Shown one piece after another: positions 24,076 through 32,163 of a stretch of DNA of 51,284 nucleotides (position 1 is the first letter of the stretch; every line of letters starts with the position of its first letter). The DNA lies in NCBI GenBank assembly GCA_023421505.1, contig JAEZTJ010000044.1, positions 1-51,284 on the forward strand, given 5' to 3'. The DNA comes from Bacillota bacterium. GTDB taxonomy: Bacteria > Bacillota > Clostridia > Lachnospirales > Lachnospiraceae. Under the pieces are notes generated by a model, which searched no databases, was not told the DNA's origin, and saw only the letters and a program-made list of their open reading frames with translations. A program made the position numbers and the translations under genes.

Positions 24076-26136
24076 ATGAGCAGGAAGCTGAAATTGAAAG
24101 GTGCACTTAGAGTATATCTGCTATGGCCTGTCGTTTTGACAGTGCTTTTACTCTGCATGTCACTAAGCGTTTATGCAATTGATAAAAAAGCGGCATTCAT
24201 CACAATTGTCTTTACAGCCATTTATTTCGCGATGGCAATGGCAATCTACTATGCAAAACGTACAAAGATTGCTGCAGAACTTGTGAAATATGCAATGGAT
24301 TACGGACAAGTGCAGAAAAAGCTTTTAAAGGAGCTGCATCTACCCTATGCAATACTTGATCTGGAAGGAAGATTGCAATGGGGTAACGACGAATTTATGG
24401 ATGTTATTCATGAAAAATCTGCTGCAAAACGTTCTATATCCAATATTTTTCCTGAGATTACAGAGGAAATTCTGCCCAAGCAGGAAAAGGATGAGACACT
24501 GCATCTGATGTTTCATGGATGCAATTATAAAATAATACTCCGTAAGGTGGTCGCGCCGGATTTTGATGAGACGATGAATCTACATGATAAGGATGCAGAA
24601 AGTGCCTGGGATGATCGGAACGCCTTAATCGCCATGTATTTATATGATGAAACAGAAATCATATCCTTGCTTAAGGAGAACAAAGAGCAGAAATTAATCA
24701 CAGGATTATTATATATAGATAATTATGAAGAAGCCTTGGAAAGTATCGATGAGGTTAGAAGATCCCTTCTAACAGCCTTGGTGGACAGGAAAATCACAAA
24801 ATATATGCAGAGTATTGATGCAATCGTGAAGAAGCTGGAAAAAGATAAATATATCTTTGTATTTCAGCATAAGTTCCTGCCGGTGCTTCAATCAAATAAA
24901 TTTTCGGTTCTGGAAGAGGTTCGGGGGGTAAATATCGGTAATGACATGTCGGTTACTATTAGTATTGGTCTCGGAGTCAATGCCGATACCTATGCAGTCA
25001 GCTATGAATATGCCAGGGCAGCAATCGATCTTGCACTCGGAAGAGGAGGAGATCAGGCTGTAATCAAGGATAGGGAAAAGATATGCTATTATGGCGGTAA
25101 GAGTATTTCTGTAGAGAAGAATACCAGAGTAAAAGCAAGGGTGAAAGCACACGCATTTCGCGAATTTATAGAAGCAAAGGACAAGGTTATTATTATGGGC
25201 CATAAGATTGGTGATGTTGATTCCTTCGGCTCAGCAATTGGTGTATATAGGATAGCCAAGTCCTTTAATAAGAAAGCACATATTGTAATTAATGAGGTGA
25301 CCTTTGCACTTCGCCCAATGCTTAGCAAGTTTATCGGCAATGCAGACTATGAAGAGGATTTATTCCTAAAAAATGATCAGGCGAAGGAAGTTGTGGATGC
25401 AAATACTCTCCTTGTTATTGTAGATGTAAACCGTCCAAGCTACTTAGAATGTGCTGAATTATTGGATTATACGAAAACAGTGGTTATTTTTGATCATCAT
25501 AGACAGACCAATGAAGCAATAGATACGGCAGTACTTTCTTATGTAGAGCCTTACGCCTCCTCAACCAGTGAAATGATTGCCGAGATTATGCAGTATATCG
25601 GCGGTAACTTAAAATTAAGGCCGGTAGAGGCAGATGCATTATATGCCGGTATCATGATAGATACGAATAATTTCCTAACTAAGGCAGGTGTCAGAACCTT
25701 TGAGGCTGCCGCGTATCTAAGAAGAAGTGGTGCAGATGTAACAAGAGTTCGAAAATGCTTCCGTAGTGAGATGAGTGATTATAAGATTAAAGCAGATGCA
25801 ATCAGCAGTACCGAAATTTATTTAAAGCATTACGCAATCTCGGTGTGTGCGAGCTCAGATGTAGACAGTCCGATGATTTTAGGGGCTCAGGTAGCGAATG
25901 AGCTTTTAAATATCACAGATATAAAAGCTTCGTTTGTATTAACTGACTATAATGATAAAATATATATTAGTGCCAGGTCAATTGATGAAGTGAATGTTCA
26001 GGTAGTTATGGAAAAGCTTGGTGGCGGAGGCCATCTAAGTGTAGCCGGAACGCAGCTGGAGCATACAACGATAAAGGAAGCGATAGGAAAAATCAAAGCT
26101 ACCCTTGACGAGATGAATGAAGAGGGAGAATTATAA
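24076..26136 (+). CDS. gdpP: Cyclic-di-AMP phosphodiesterase GdpP
   Basis: This 686-residue protein has the GdpP/YybT layout: two N-terminal transmembrane helices (about residues 13-60), a PAS-like domain (about 80-130), a degenerate GGDEF domain ending in GRGGDQAVI, then a DHH phosphoesterase with GHKIGDVDSFGSAIG, IVDVNRPSY and IFDHHRQ (near residue 472), and a DHHA1 domain with GGGGHLSVAGTQ. It hydrolyses c-di-AMP to pApA at the membrane, controlling potassium, osmotic balance and cell-wall stress. AAGGAG lies 9 nt before the ATG at 24076. The order gdpP-rplI-dnaB is conserved in Firmicutes. Confidence 0.95.
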   Translation: MSRKLKLKGALRVYLLWPVVLTVLLLCMSLSVYAIDKKAAFITIVFTAIYFAMAMAIYYAKRTKIAAELVKYAMDYGQVQKKLLKELHLPYAILDLEGRLQWGNDEFMDVIHEKSAAKRSISNIFPEITEEILPKQEKDETLHLMFHGCNYKIILRKVVAPDFDETMNLHDKDAESAWDDRNALIAMYLYDETEIISLLKENKEQKLITGLLYIDNYEEALESIDEVRRSLLTALVDRKITKYMQSIDAIVKKLEKDKYIFVFQHKFLPVLQSNKFSVLEEVRGVNIGNDMSVTISIGLGVNADTYAVSYEYARAAIDLALGRGGDQAVIKDREKICYYGGKSISVEKNTRVKARVKAHAFREFIEAKDKVIIMGHKIGDVDSFGSAIGVYRIAKSFNKKAHIVINEVTFALRPMLSKFIGNADYEEDLFLKNDQAKEVVDANTLLVIVDVNRPSYLECAELLDYTKTVVIFDHHRQTNEAIDTAVLSYVEPYASSTSEMIAEIMQYIGGNLKLRPVEADALYAGIMIDTNNFLTKAGVRTFEAAAYLRRSGADVTRVRKCFRSEMSDYKIKADAISSTEIYLKHYAISVCASSDVDSPMILGAQVANELLNITDIKASFVLTDYNDKIYISARSIDEVNVQVVMEKLGGGGHLSVAGTQLEHTTIKEAIGKIKATLDEMNEEGEL

Positions 26137-26206
26137 TTTTTATGCCGAAGCCTACGGGTTTACGGCGGAATGGTGATTAGGTTGAAAAATCAAAGATTTT
26201 TTAATT

Positions 26207-26235
26207 GGCAAATTTGTGCGCTGCCCAAATTCGCA
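26207..26235 (+). repeat. 29-bp hairpin repeat, copy 1 (before rplI)
   Basis: The segment starts GGCAAATTTGTGCGC and ends CCAAATTCGCA; it is identical, base for base, to 35835-35863 ahead of the GH18 gene. GCAAATTTG and CAAATTCGC form a 9-bp stem with one mismatch. In both places it lies about 20-30 bases before the start codon, next to GGCAG(T)ATGGAGG. Confidence 0.8.
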
Positions 26236-26261
26236 GGTTTTGGCGGCAGATGGAGGTTAAT

Positions 26262-26708
26262 ATGGAGATTATACTAACACAGGATGTTAAGGCGCTTGGT
26301 AAAAAGGGCGAGATAGTAAAAGTAAGTGACGGCTATGCAAGAAACTTTATCCTTCCAAAGAAGCTTGGAATGGAGGCAACCAAGCAGAATCTATATGATT
26401 TAAATATGCAGAAGGCCGCTGAAGCTAAAAAGCAGAAGGAAATACTGGAAGATGCTAAAAATCAGGCTAAGAAGCTGGAGGAGCTTACAATAAAGGTTTC
26501 TGTCAAAGCAGGAGAAGGCGGAAAGACCTTTGGTTCCGTATCGACAAAGGAAATCGCTGCAGCGTTAAAGGAGCAGTATGGGGTAGATCTGGATAAAAAG
26601 AAGATCCAGTTAAATGATCCAATTAAAAATGCCGGTTCCTATACGGTGCCGGTTAAACTACATCCTCAGGTAACCGCGGAAATTAAGGTTAAAGTAGAGG
26701 CTGTATAA
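26262..26708 (+). CDS. rplI: Ribosomal protein bL9
   Basis: This 148-residue protein has the standard bL9 length and domains. The N-terminal rRNA-binding domain reads MEIILTQDVKALGKKGEIVK and VSDGYARNFILPKKLGMEAT, followed by the long connecting helix and the C-terminal domain with GEGGKTFGSVSTKEI. It is part of the large ribosomal subunit. TGGAGGT lies just before the ATG at 26262; the longer ORF from 26205 is not supported. The conserved neighbours gdpP and dnaB confirm the assignment. Confidence 0.97.
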   Translation: MEIILTQDVKALGKKGEIVKVSDGYARNFILPKKLGMEATKQNLYDLNMQKAAEAKKQKEILEDAKNQAKKLEELTIKVSVKAGEGGKTFGSVSTKEIAAALKEQYGVDLDKKKIQLNDPIKNAGSYTVPVKLHPQVTAEIKVKVEAV

Positions 26709-26882
26709 TATTAATTATGAAAATATATGTGATGCTGCTATAAAAGGTATTAATGGCCTGCATGGCTTTCGCGGGATATTCGCACTATTAGCCTGCAATT
26801 GATACTATATATCGTACTGGTATTACGCACTCAGTATTTCTGGCAGTCTAATTAACTTTGTAAATAAGATTTTATTAAGAGC

Positions 26883-26911
26883 CTCATAGTGAATTGCTCA
26901 TTCATTATGAG
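26883..26911 (+). other. Hairpin in the rplI-dnaB gap
   Basis: CTCATAGTGAAT and ATTCATTATGAG pair with one mismatch around TGCTC. A second small hairpin (GCCC/GGGC) lies near 26936-26951. No T-run follows either. Otherwise the gap 26709-27049 shows no gene; the hairpins could be weak terminators after rplI. Confidence 0.45.
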
Positions 26912-27049
26912 TTTCTTCACTTCTTGCATTTAAAGCCCAAGACTTCGGGCATAGATGCAGGAATATAAATACAAGAAAAAGAAGCCAATAAGGAGTCTAT
27001 AGAATTACTTACTACGATTGGGTGTTAAGATGCATATGGAGGATTACAA

Positions 27050-28378
27050 GTGGATGAGTCATTTATAAAAAGAATACTTCCGCACAGTGCGGAAGCAGAG
27101 CAATCCGTTATCGGATCTATGATAATGGATCGGGATGCCATCGTTGCAGCCTCTGAAATGATAACAGGTACAGATTTTTACGAAAAGCAATATAGTATTT
27201 TATTTGAAACGATGCTCGAGTTGTATAATGAGGGAAAGCCGGTAGATTTGGTTACCCTGCAGGATAGATTAAAGGAAAAGGATGTACCGCCTCAGGTCTT
27301 AAGTCTGGAATTTATCAGAGATCTGGTGACCTCTGTACCTACCTCCGCGAATGTTAGGTATTATGCACAGATTGTTAGAGATAAAGCTGTTTTAAGAAGA
27401 CTAATAAAGGTTGCGGAAGAGACAGCAAACGAATGTTACCTAGATAAGGAAAAGCTCGATAGTATTTTGGAAAAGACGGAAAAGCAAGTTTTTGATATTG
27501 TACAAAATAGAGGAACAAAGGAATTCTCCGATATTAAGGAAGTGGTGTTAAGATCCATCGACAGTATCGAGGCAGCTGCGAAAAATCAAGGCAGTGTTAC
27601 GGGTGTTGCAACCGGTTTTTATGATCTTGATTATAAAACAGCCGGACTTCAGCCCTCCGACCTAATATTGATTGCAGCGAGACCTTCTATGGGTAAGACG
27701 GCATTTGTTCTTAATATCGCGGAATACGTAGCCTTAAAATCCAACGTAACAACGGTTGTATTTAGCTTGGAAATGTCGCAGGATCAATTGGTCAAACGTA
27801 TTCTGGCTATGAATTCGAGAGTGGATTCACAGGCAATCCGAACCGGGTCTTTGTCGGGTGAGGAATGGGCAAGTCTTATGGAAAGTGCGCGGGTTATTGG
27901 TAATTCCAATCTGGTGATTGATGATACTTCAGCAATTTCTGTCAGTGAGCTGCGATCAAAGTGCAGAAAGCTAAAGCTGGAAAAAAATCTTGGATTAATC
28001 ATCATTGACTACTTACAGCTGATGTCGGGAAGTAAAAAATCTGAGTCCAGGCAGCAGGAGATTTCAGAGATTTCAAGATCATTAAAATCATTAGCAAGAG
28101 AAATTAATGTACCGGTTATAGCACTCTCTCAGTTAAGCCGAGCGGTAGAACAACGTCCGGATAAGAGACCGATGCTCTCAGATTTAAGAGAGTCAGGAGC
28201 AATCGAGCAGGATGCCGACGTCGTTATGTTTATCTATCGTGATGATTATTATAACCGGGATACAGAAGAGCCGGGGGTATCAGAGATCATTATCGGTAAG
28301 CAGAGAAACGGCCCGACAGGAACGGTGAAGCTTGCATGGTTGGCTCAATATACAAAGTTTGCAAACCTTGAACGATGA
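27050..28378 (+). CDS. dnaB: Replicative DNA helicase DnaB
   Basis: This 442-residue protein has the N-terminal DnaB domain (LPHSAEAEQSVIGSMIMD) and the RecA-like C-terminal motor with Walker A AARPSMGKTAFVLN (about residue 213), Walker B LIIIDYLQLM, and the family motifs LSQLSRAVEQR and RESGAIEQDADVVMF. It unwinds DNA at the replication fork as a hexamer and recruits primase. The start is a GTG at 27050 with GGAGG 8 nt upstream. It is called dnaC in Bacillus. It follows rplI as usual in Firmicutes. Confidence 0.97.
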   Translation: MDESFIKRILPHSAEAEQSVIGSMIMDRDAIVAASEMITGTDFYEKQYSILFETMLELYNEGKPVDLVTLQDRLKEKDVPPQVLSLEFIRDLVTSVPTSANVRYYAQIVRDKAVLRRLIKVAEETANECYLDKEKLDSILEKTEKQVFDIVQNRGTKEFSDIKEVVLRSIDSIEAAAKNQGSVTGVATGFYDLDYKTAGLQPSDLILIAARPSMGKTAFVLNIAEYVALKSNVTTVVFSLEMSQDQLVKRILAMNSRVDSQAIRTGSLSGEEWASLMESARVIGNSNLVIDDTSAISVSELRSKCRKLKLEKNLGLIIIDYLQLMSGSKKSESRQQEISEISRSLKSLAREINVPVIALSQLSRAVEQRPDKRPMLSDLRESGAIEQDADVVMFIYRDDYYNRDTEEPGVSEIIIGKQRNGPTGTVKLAWLAQYTKFANLER

Positions 28379-28521
28379 TTGAAAGCTACATAGTGAAAAG
28401 GGATAAGATTTTCCAAAAACTAAAGGTTCGAGTACACTCAACTTAAATCATGAAAAATTATGCCGGTTTTACGGCTTATTATAACGGAGAAAATAGAAAA
28501 ACTACAGGCTTTGTAGAAATG

Positions 28522-28550
28522 GGGAACCTTCCTTTAGGTTTCCTTTTTTT
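28522..28550 (+). terminator. Terminator after dnaB
   Basis: GGGAACCT pairs with AGGTTTCC (one bulge) and a seven-T run follows. A smaller CTACA/TGTAG hairpin lies directly upstream. Confidence 0.75.
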
Positions 28551-28587
28551 ATGTCGACAAGTTATATGGGAATATGTGGAAAGCGTA

Positions 28588-28615
28588 TTGCAATTGAAGA
28601 TTGCTATGTTATAAT
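28588..28615 (+). promoter_or_regulatory. Promoter of the MerR-like gene
   Basis: TTGCAA (28588-28593), a 16-nt spacer and TATAAT (28610-28615), 44 bases before the GTG at 28660. Confidence 0.65.
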
Positions 28616-28659
28616 GTAAAAAGTGGAAAATAATTACATAATAAGGGAGGGCAAAACGA

Positions 28660-29328
28660 GTGGAAGAAGTTAGGTATATGATTTCTGATGCTGCTAAACG
28701 AGTTGATGTAGAATCCCACGTCCTTAGGTACTGGCAGAAGGAACTTGCTCTACCGATTTCCCGAAATGAGATGGATCAGCGTTACTATAAGGAATCGGAT
28801 ATTGAACTGCTGAAAAAGGTGAAGCATTTAAAAGAACAAGGATTTCAGCTAAAGGCAATAAAGATGCTTCTTTCTAACTTAAACATGTCAGAATCGCTTG
28901 ATGCTGATATGGAAATTCAACAAAAGGATAGCCAGGAGGATAAGGTAATGGAAATGAATCAAGAGGACAAGCTGTCGGAGAAGGTTGAGGGGACAAGCCT
29001 TGTAGCTGACGAAGAAGGACATGAGATAAAGGATGAAGACAGCTCGAAGATGAGTCAATTCAAAGCAATGATGAGTCATATCATTTTAACTGCGCTGAAA
29101 GAGAATAATAGTACACTATCAGAGGAAATCGGCATGAATGTTACAGATGGCGTAATTAAGGAAATGAATTACCTAATGAGAGTTCAGGAGGAAAAAGAAG
29201 AAGAACGTTTCAAGAAATTTGATGCTGCATTAAGAGACTATCAGAAAAGTAGATCAATGGTAGCAGCTACGATAGACAAAAACAAAAAGAAATCAAAATT
29301 TTTTAAGAAAAATAAAGTGTATATCTAG
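28660..29328 (+). CDS. MerR-type HTH protein with acidic linker and coiled-coil tail
   Basis: This 222-residue protein starts with a MerR-like winged HTH (ISDAAKRVDVESHVLRYWQK, then QRYYKESDIELLKKVKHLKE and QGFQLKAIKMLL). A very acidic stretch (about residues 85-130) follows, then a helical segment, and a strongly basic end (KNKKKSKFFKKNK). The start is a GTG with AAGGGAGG 9 nt upstream. Its order resembles chromosome-anchoring proteins such as RacA (MerR HTH plus coiled coil), but similarity cannot be judged by eye. It lies next to dnaB, as in other clostridia from memory. The function is unknown. Confidence 0.7.
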   Translation: MEEVRYMISDAAKRVDVESHVLRYWQKELALPISRNEMDQRYYKESDIELLKKVKHLKEQGFQLKAIKMLLSNLNMSESLDADMEIQQKDSQEDKVMEMNQEDKLSEKVEGTSLVADEEGHEIKDEDSSKMSQFKAMMSHIILTALKENNSTLSEEIGMNVTDGVIKEMNYLMRVQEEKEEERFKKFDAALRDYQKSRSMVAATIDKNKKKSKFFKKNKVYI

Positions 29329-29332
29329 AATA

Positions 29333-29384
29333 AAAGAGGCTGCAACATCACTTCATATTTAAGACGTGATGTTGCAGCCTCTTT
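29333..29384. terminator. Bidirectional terminator
   Basis: A perfect 19-bp stem (AAAGAGGCTGCAACATCAC with its complement) encloses 14 nt between two convergent genes. A-runs and T-runs at either end suit both strands. Confidence 0.9.
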
Positions 29385-29441
29385 ATAACAGGTGAGTTCC
29401 TACGCACTCGACCTGTAAATCCTTTTCTATGTATACACTCT

Positions 29442-29612
29442 TTACTGAGCTGAAATTGCACCAGTAGGACATGTGTCTGCACATGCACCGCAATCTATAC
29501 ATGTATCGGGATTTACTTCAAAATGATCTACACCTTCTGAGATGGAATCAGTAGGGCAATCTCCAGCGCAAGCGCCGCAACTAATACATTCATCACTAAT
29601 AACGTATGCCAT
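29442..29612 (-). CDS. 2[4Fe-4S] ferredoxin
   Basis: This short gene of 56 codons has two classic clusters, CISCGACAGDCP (Cys9, 12, 15, 19) and CIDCGACADTCP (Cys38, 41, 44, 48), each CX2CX2CX3CP, separated by the usual spacing of clostridial ferredoxin. It carries low-potential electrons between enzymes such as pyruvate:ferredoxin oxidoreductase and hydrogenase. AAGGAGG precedes the ATG at 29612. It is monocistronic with its own promoter. The reading is certain despite its small size. Confidence 0.96.
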   Translation of the reverse strand: MAYVISDECISCGACAGDCPTDSISEGVDHFEVNPDTCIDCGACADTCPTGAISAQ

Positions 29613-29646
29613 TGTAATTACCTCCTTTTTTTAAGCAATCGATTAC

Positions 29647-29675
29647 ATTTTAATATATTGATCATAATTATGCAA
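29647..29675 (-). promoter_or_regulatory. Ferredoxin promoter
   Basis: On the minus strand, TTGCAT, a 17-nt spacer and TAAAAT, 35 bases before the start codon. A cre-like sequence, AGGAAACGCTTGCA (29718-29731), stands upstream, one base off the CcpA-site pattern. Confidence 0.55.
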
Positions 29676-29771
29676 GTACATTTTGTTTATTTTGATTGGT
29701 TTATCAGTACATAAAATAGGAAACGCTTGCAAATACTAAAATAAAAATTGTATAAACAAAACCGGATATGC

Positions 29772-29800
29772 TTGACGATAATAAATTAGTAGAATATAAT
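29772..29800 (+). promoter_or_regulatory. Promoter of the DUF1858 gene
   Basis: TTGACG (29772-29777), 17 nt and TATAAT (29795-29800). The leader is about 170 nt. It contains an AAGGAG and a possible 29-codon GTG-started ORF (29858-29947) that I do not trust. With the divergent ferredoxin promoter this accounts for the gap 29613-29974. Confidence 0.7.
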
Positions 29801-29974
29801 AAGCTATGCTTAAACATTAAATAAGCTATATTTTATATAAAGGAGATATCTTCCTCCGTGCATGATATAATTCATTTTAAAGGTACGCAAAACTTTCTTA
29901 CTGATAAGTGGATTATGAAGGGGGATAAGGCCTCCAAACATATCTGATTTTAATTAAATAAGGAGGAACTTAAA

Positions 29975-30175
29975 ATGGCAGCTATAACGAAGGACATGAC
30001 TATCGCTCAGGCGATTTCAGTTAATCAAAATATTATTCCGGTATTACTTGATATTGGGATGCACTGTCTCGGATGCCCCTCTTCTCAGGCTGAGACATTA
30101 GAAGAAGCAGCTATGGTACACGGACTTGATCCGGAGGAGCTGATGGCAAAAATTAAGACAGAGCTTGGTGAGTAA
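29975..30175 (+). CDS. DUF1858 redox-disulfide protein
   Basis: This 66-residue protein of the DUF1858 family (a four-helix domain named for its link to hybrid-cluster proteins) reads TIAQAISVNQNIIPVLLDIG, then MHCLGCPSSQAETLEEAA. The CLGC pair is the proposed redox disulfide. AAGGAGGAAC precedes the ATG. It stands alone between a promoter and a terminator, beside ferredoxin and an FeS aldo/keto reductase, which fits a redox role. The precise function is unknown. Confidence 0.85.
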   Translation: MAAITKDMTIAQAISVNQNIIPVLLDIGMHCLGCPSSQAETLEEAAMVHGLDPEELMAKIKTELGE

Positions 30176-30216
30176 TTAAGCGCTGTAATGAAGTTCAATG
30201 AAAGAATTGGAATTAA

Positions 30217-30263
30217 AAGAGGAGCTATCCGGTTAATGATTTGTTAACCGGATAGCTCCTCTT
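30217..30263. terminator. Bidirectional terminator
   Basis: A perfect 20-bp stem (AAGAGGAGCTATCCGGTTAA and complement) with a 7-nt loop lies between the convergent DUF1858 and aldo/keto reductase genes. Confidence 0.9.
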
Positions 30264-30276
30264 AATAGAATAAATA

Positions 30277-31398
30277 TTATTCCAGTAAAGCTACAGCTTC
30301 TTTTAAAGTATCAATGATCTTAAGATGCTGAGGGCAATGGCTTTCACAGGAGCCACATTCGATACAGCCTGAAGCCTTACCGCTCATGCTTGTGGTCCAA
30401 GCATAATTACCTTTGGCACTGTCAAGATTTTTATAAAGCTCGTAGCCGTTGTAGCAGTTAAATACAGCTGGGATATCGATTTTTTGTGGGCAATCCTCTA
30501 CACAGTATTTGCACCCAGTACATGGTATTGTAGGTATTTTGGCCAACTCTTTAATTACATTATCAACGACTGCCTTTTCGTCTGTCTGTAGGGGTTTAAA
30601 TTCGGTCATATAACTTAGGTTATCCTCCATCTGAGGAAGATTAGACATGCCGCTTAAGACCGTAATAATACCATCTAGGGAAGCAGCGTAACGTACAGCC
30701 CAAGAAGCGATTGATAAGTCAGGCTGAGCTTCCTTGAATATATTCTGAATTTCGGGTCTCATAACTGCTAAGGATCCGCCCTTAATCGGCTCCATGATAA
30801 TAATTGGCTTATTGTACTTGCGGGCAACCTCATAACATTTGCCTGATTGGATATCCTTATGATCCCAATCTACATAGTTAATCTGTAATTGAACAAATTC
30901 TGCTTCCGGATGCTTTATTAAAATTTCTTCCAGAACATCGGCTTTATCATGGAAGGAAAATCCCAGATGCTTTATGAAGCCCTTTTCCTTCATTTCCTTC
31001 ACAAAATCCCAGGCTCCCATATTCTCAACTTCAACTGCCCTATCATTATCCAGAGCATGTAGTAAATAGAAATCGAAGTATCCTGCGCCTGTACGTTCTA
31101 ATTGGGTTTGAAATAATCGCTCTAAATCCTCCCGGTTATGAGCCATCCATACTGGCATCTTGGTCGCAAGCTGGAAGGCCTCTCTTGGATACCTGTTAAC
31201 AAGAGCTTCTTTAGCAACCACTTCGGACTTGCCATTGATATATACATAAGCAGTATCAAAATATGTAAAGCCTGCCTGCATAAACTTATCAACCATTTCA
31301 TTAACCTGCACCAGATCGACTTCTTCTCCAAGCATCGGAAGCCTCATCAATCCAAACCCCAATTTTGGTATTTCTTTACCTAAATAATCACTAGACAT
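30277..31398 (-). CDS. Aldo/keto reductase with C-terminal ferredoxin domain
   Basis: This 373-residue protein has an AKR barrel (residues 1-290) with LGFGLMRLPM, catalytic Asp/Tyr in TYFDTAYVY, Lys in LATKMPVW and His in YLLHALDN. A 4Fe-4S domain follows, with CTGCKYCVEDCP and CIECGSCESHCP. Such fusions are common in anaerobes and may take electrons from ferredoxin rather than NADPH. GGAGGTTATAAA precedes the ATG. A MerR-type promoter with a 19-bp spacer (31536-31566) drives it, so the divergent MerR gene is its likely activator. A deleted copy of the palindromic repeat lies in its 5' leader. Confidence 0.92.
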   Translation of the reverse strand: MSSDYLGKEIPKLGFGLMRLPMLGEEVDLVQVNEMVDKFMQAGFTYFDTAYVYINGKSEVVAKEALVNRYPREAFQLATKMPVWMAHNREDLERLFQTQLERTGAGYFDFYLLHALDNDRAVEVENMGAWDFVKEMKEKGFIKHLGFSFHDKADVLEEILIKHPEAEFVQLQINYVDWDHKDIQSGKCYEVARKYNKPIIIMEPIKGGSLAVMRPEIQNIFKEAQPDLSIASWAVRYAASLDGIITVLSGMSNLPQMEDNLSYMTEFKPLQTDEKAVVDNVIKELAKIPTIPCTGCKYCVEDCPQKIDIPAVFNCYNGYELYKNLDSAKGNYAWTTSMSGKASGCIECGSCESHCPQHLKIIDTLKEAVALLE

Positions 31399-31433
31399 TT
31401 TATAACCTCCATATTAAAATTGAAATTTTTGAT

Positions 31434-31483
31434 AATTACGAAACTATTGTGAACACAATTAATACAACTATATAGTTTCGCAA
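31434..31483 (-). repeat. Internally deleted copy of the palindromic element
   Basis: This 50-bp segment has the family ends, AATTACGAAAC and GTTTCGCAA. On the minus strand it follows the left arm of the 43138 copy (TTGCGAAAC.ATATAGTT, then TAATTGT, then CACAATAG) and then jumps to the other end, so the middle of the element is missing. It lies between the promoter and start codon of the aldo/keto reductase gene. Confidence 0.65.
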
Positions 31484-31535
31484 GCACTTATAAATTGTTA
31501 TGATATTGTCATTTTCCTTGTGAAATGCTATACTT

Positions 31536-31566
31536 ATTTTAATACCTTAGAGTTACTCGAAGTCAA
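31536..31566 (-). promoter_or_regulatory. MerR-type promoter of the aldo/keto reductase gene
   Basis: On the minus strand, TTGACT, a 19-bp spacer holding the dyad CTTCGAGTAACTCTAAGG, and TAAAAT. The over-long 19-bp spacer with a dyad inside is the hallmark of promoters that MerR-family activators untwist. Confidence 0.75.
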
Positions 31567-31601
31567 TACTCTATTTTTGAATTTAGGAGGTTTTTACAAT
31601 C

Positions 31602-32003
31602 ATGTATACAGTAAAGCAGCTTTCAGAAAAACTAGATATATCTGTACATACAATACGATTTTATGATGATCAGGGACTATTTCCCGATGTAACAAGAGAT
31701 ATTCATGGAACACGGTTATTTTCAGAGGATAACTTAGATTGGGTAAATCTGGTATTGTGCTTGAGGAATACGGGAATGTCAGTTGCCGATATAAAGCATT
31801 ATATCGAATTATGCCAGAAAGGGGAAACAACTATTCTCGAACGTTATAATATCATCCTGAAGCAGAAGAAAAAAGCAGAAGCTGATTTAAGGGAAATGCA
31901 GAAAAGATTGGAGGTACTTCGTTTAAAGGAACAGCATTATATTAATGCTTTGGAAATGAAGACGGGGGATGCCTGTAATCCTGCGCACGTAAAAGCAAAT
32001 TAA
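31602..32003 (+). CDS. MerR-family transcriptional regulator
   Basis: This 133-residue protein has the MerR HTH at residues 1-70 (YTVKQLSEKLDISVHTIRFY, then DDQGLFPDVTRDIHGTRLF and WVNLVLCLRNTGMSVADIKHYIEL) followed by the antiparallel coiled-coil helix. No Cys pattern for metal sensing is seen, apart from a C-terminal GDACNP. It resembles the AdhR-like group that responds to aldehydes and other electrophiles. It is divergent from the aldo/keto reductase and shares with it a 19-bp-spacer promoter, so an aldehyde-detoxification switch is likely. Confidence 0.9.
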   Translation: MYTVKQLSEKLDISVHTIRFYDDQGLFPDVTRDIHGTRLFSEDNLDWVNLVLCLRNTGMSVADIKHYIELCQKGETTILERYNIILKQKKKAEADLREMQKRLEVLRLKEQHYINALEMKTGDACNPAHVKAN

Positions 32004-32030
32004 TACACAATAACTTATTCAATAACAAAA

Positions 32031-32070
32031 GGGCTTAGTAAAATTACCGAAAGTAATTTTTGCTAAGCCC
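32031..32070 (+). terminator. Terminator after the MerR gene
   Basis: GGGCTTAG and CTAAGCCC, extended inward by AAAATTAC and GTAATTTT, form a nearly continuous stem with a CGAAA loop, 28 bases after the stop. It also suits the convergent mecA gene. Confidence 0.8.
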
Positions 32071-32163
32071 GAATTAGCGACGCTATAAAGTTTTATTTGC
32101 CCTATTCATTCTGCTAAAGGTGATATTTTCTTAAATCGTTTGGACTCTTAAAGGAGACCACCA

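Noticed and set aside
29858..29947. GTG-started 29-codon leader ORF before the DUF1858 gene
   Set aside because: The spacing from AAGGAG is too long and the peptide has no recognisable features.
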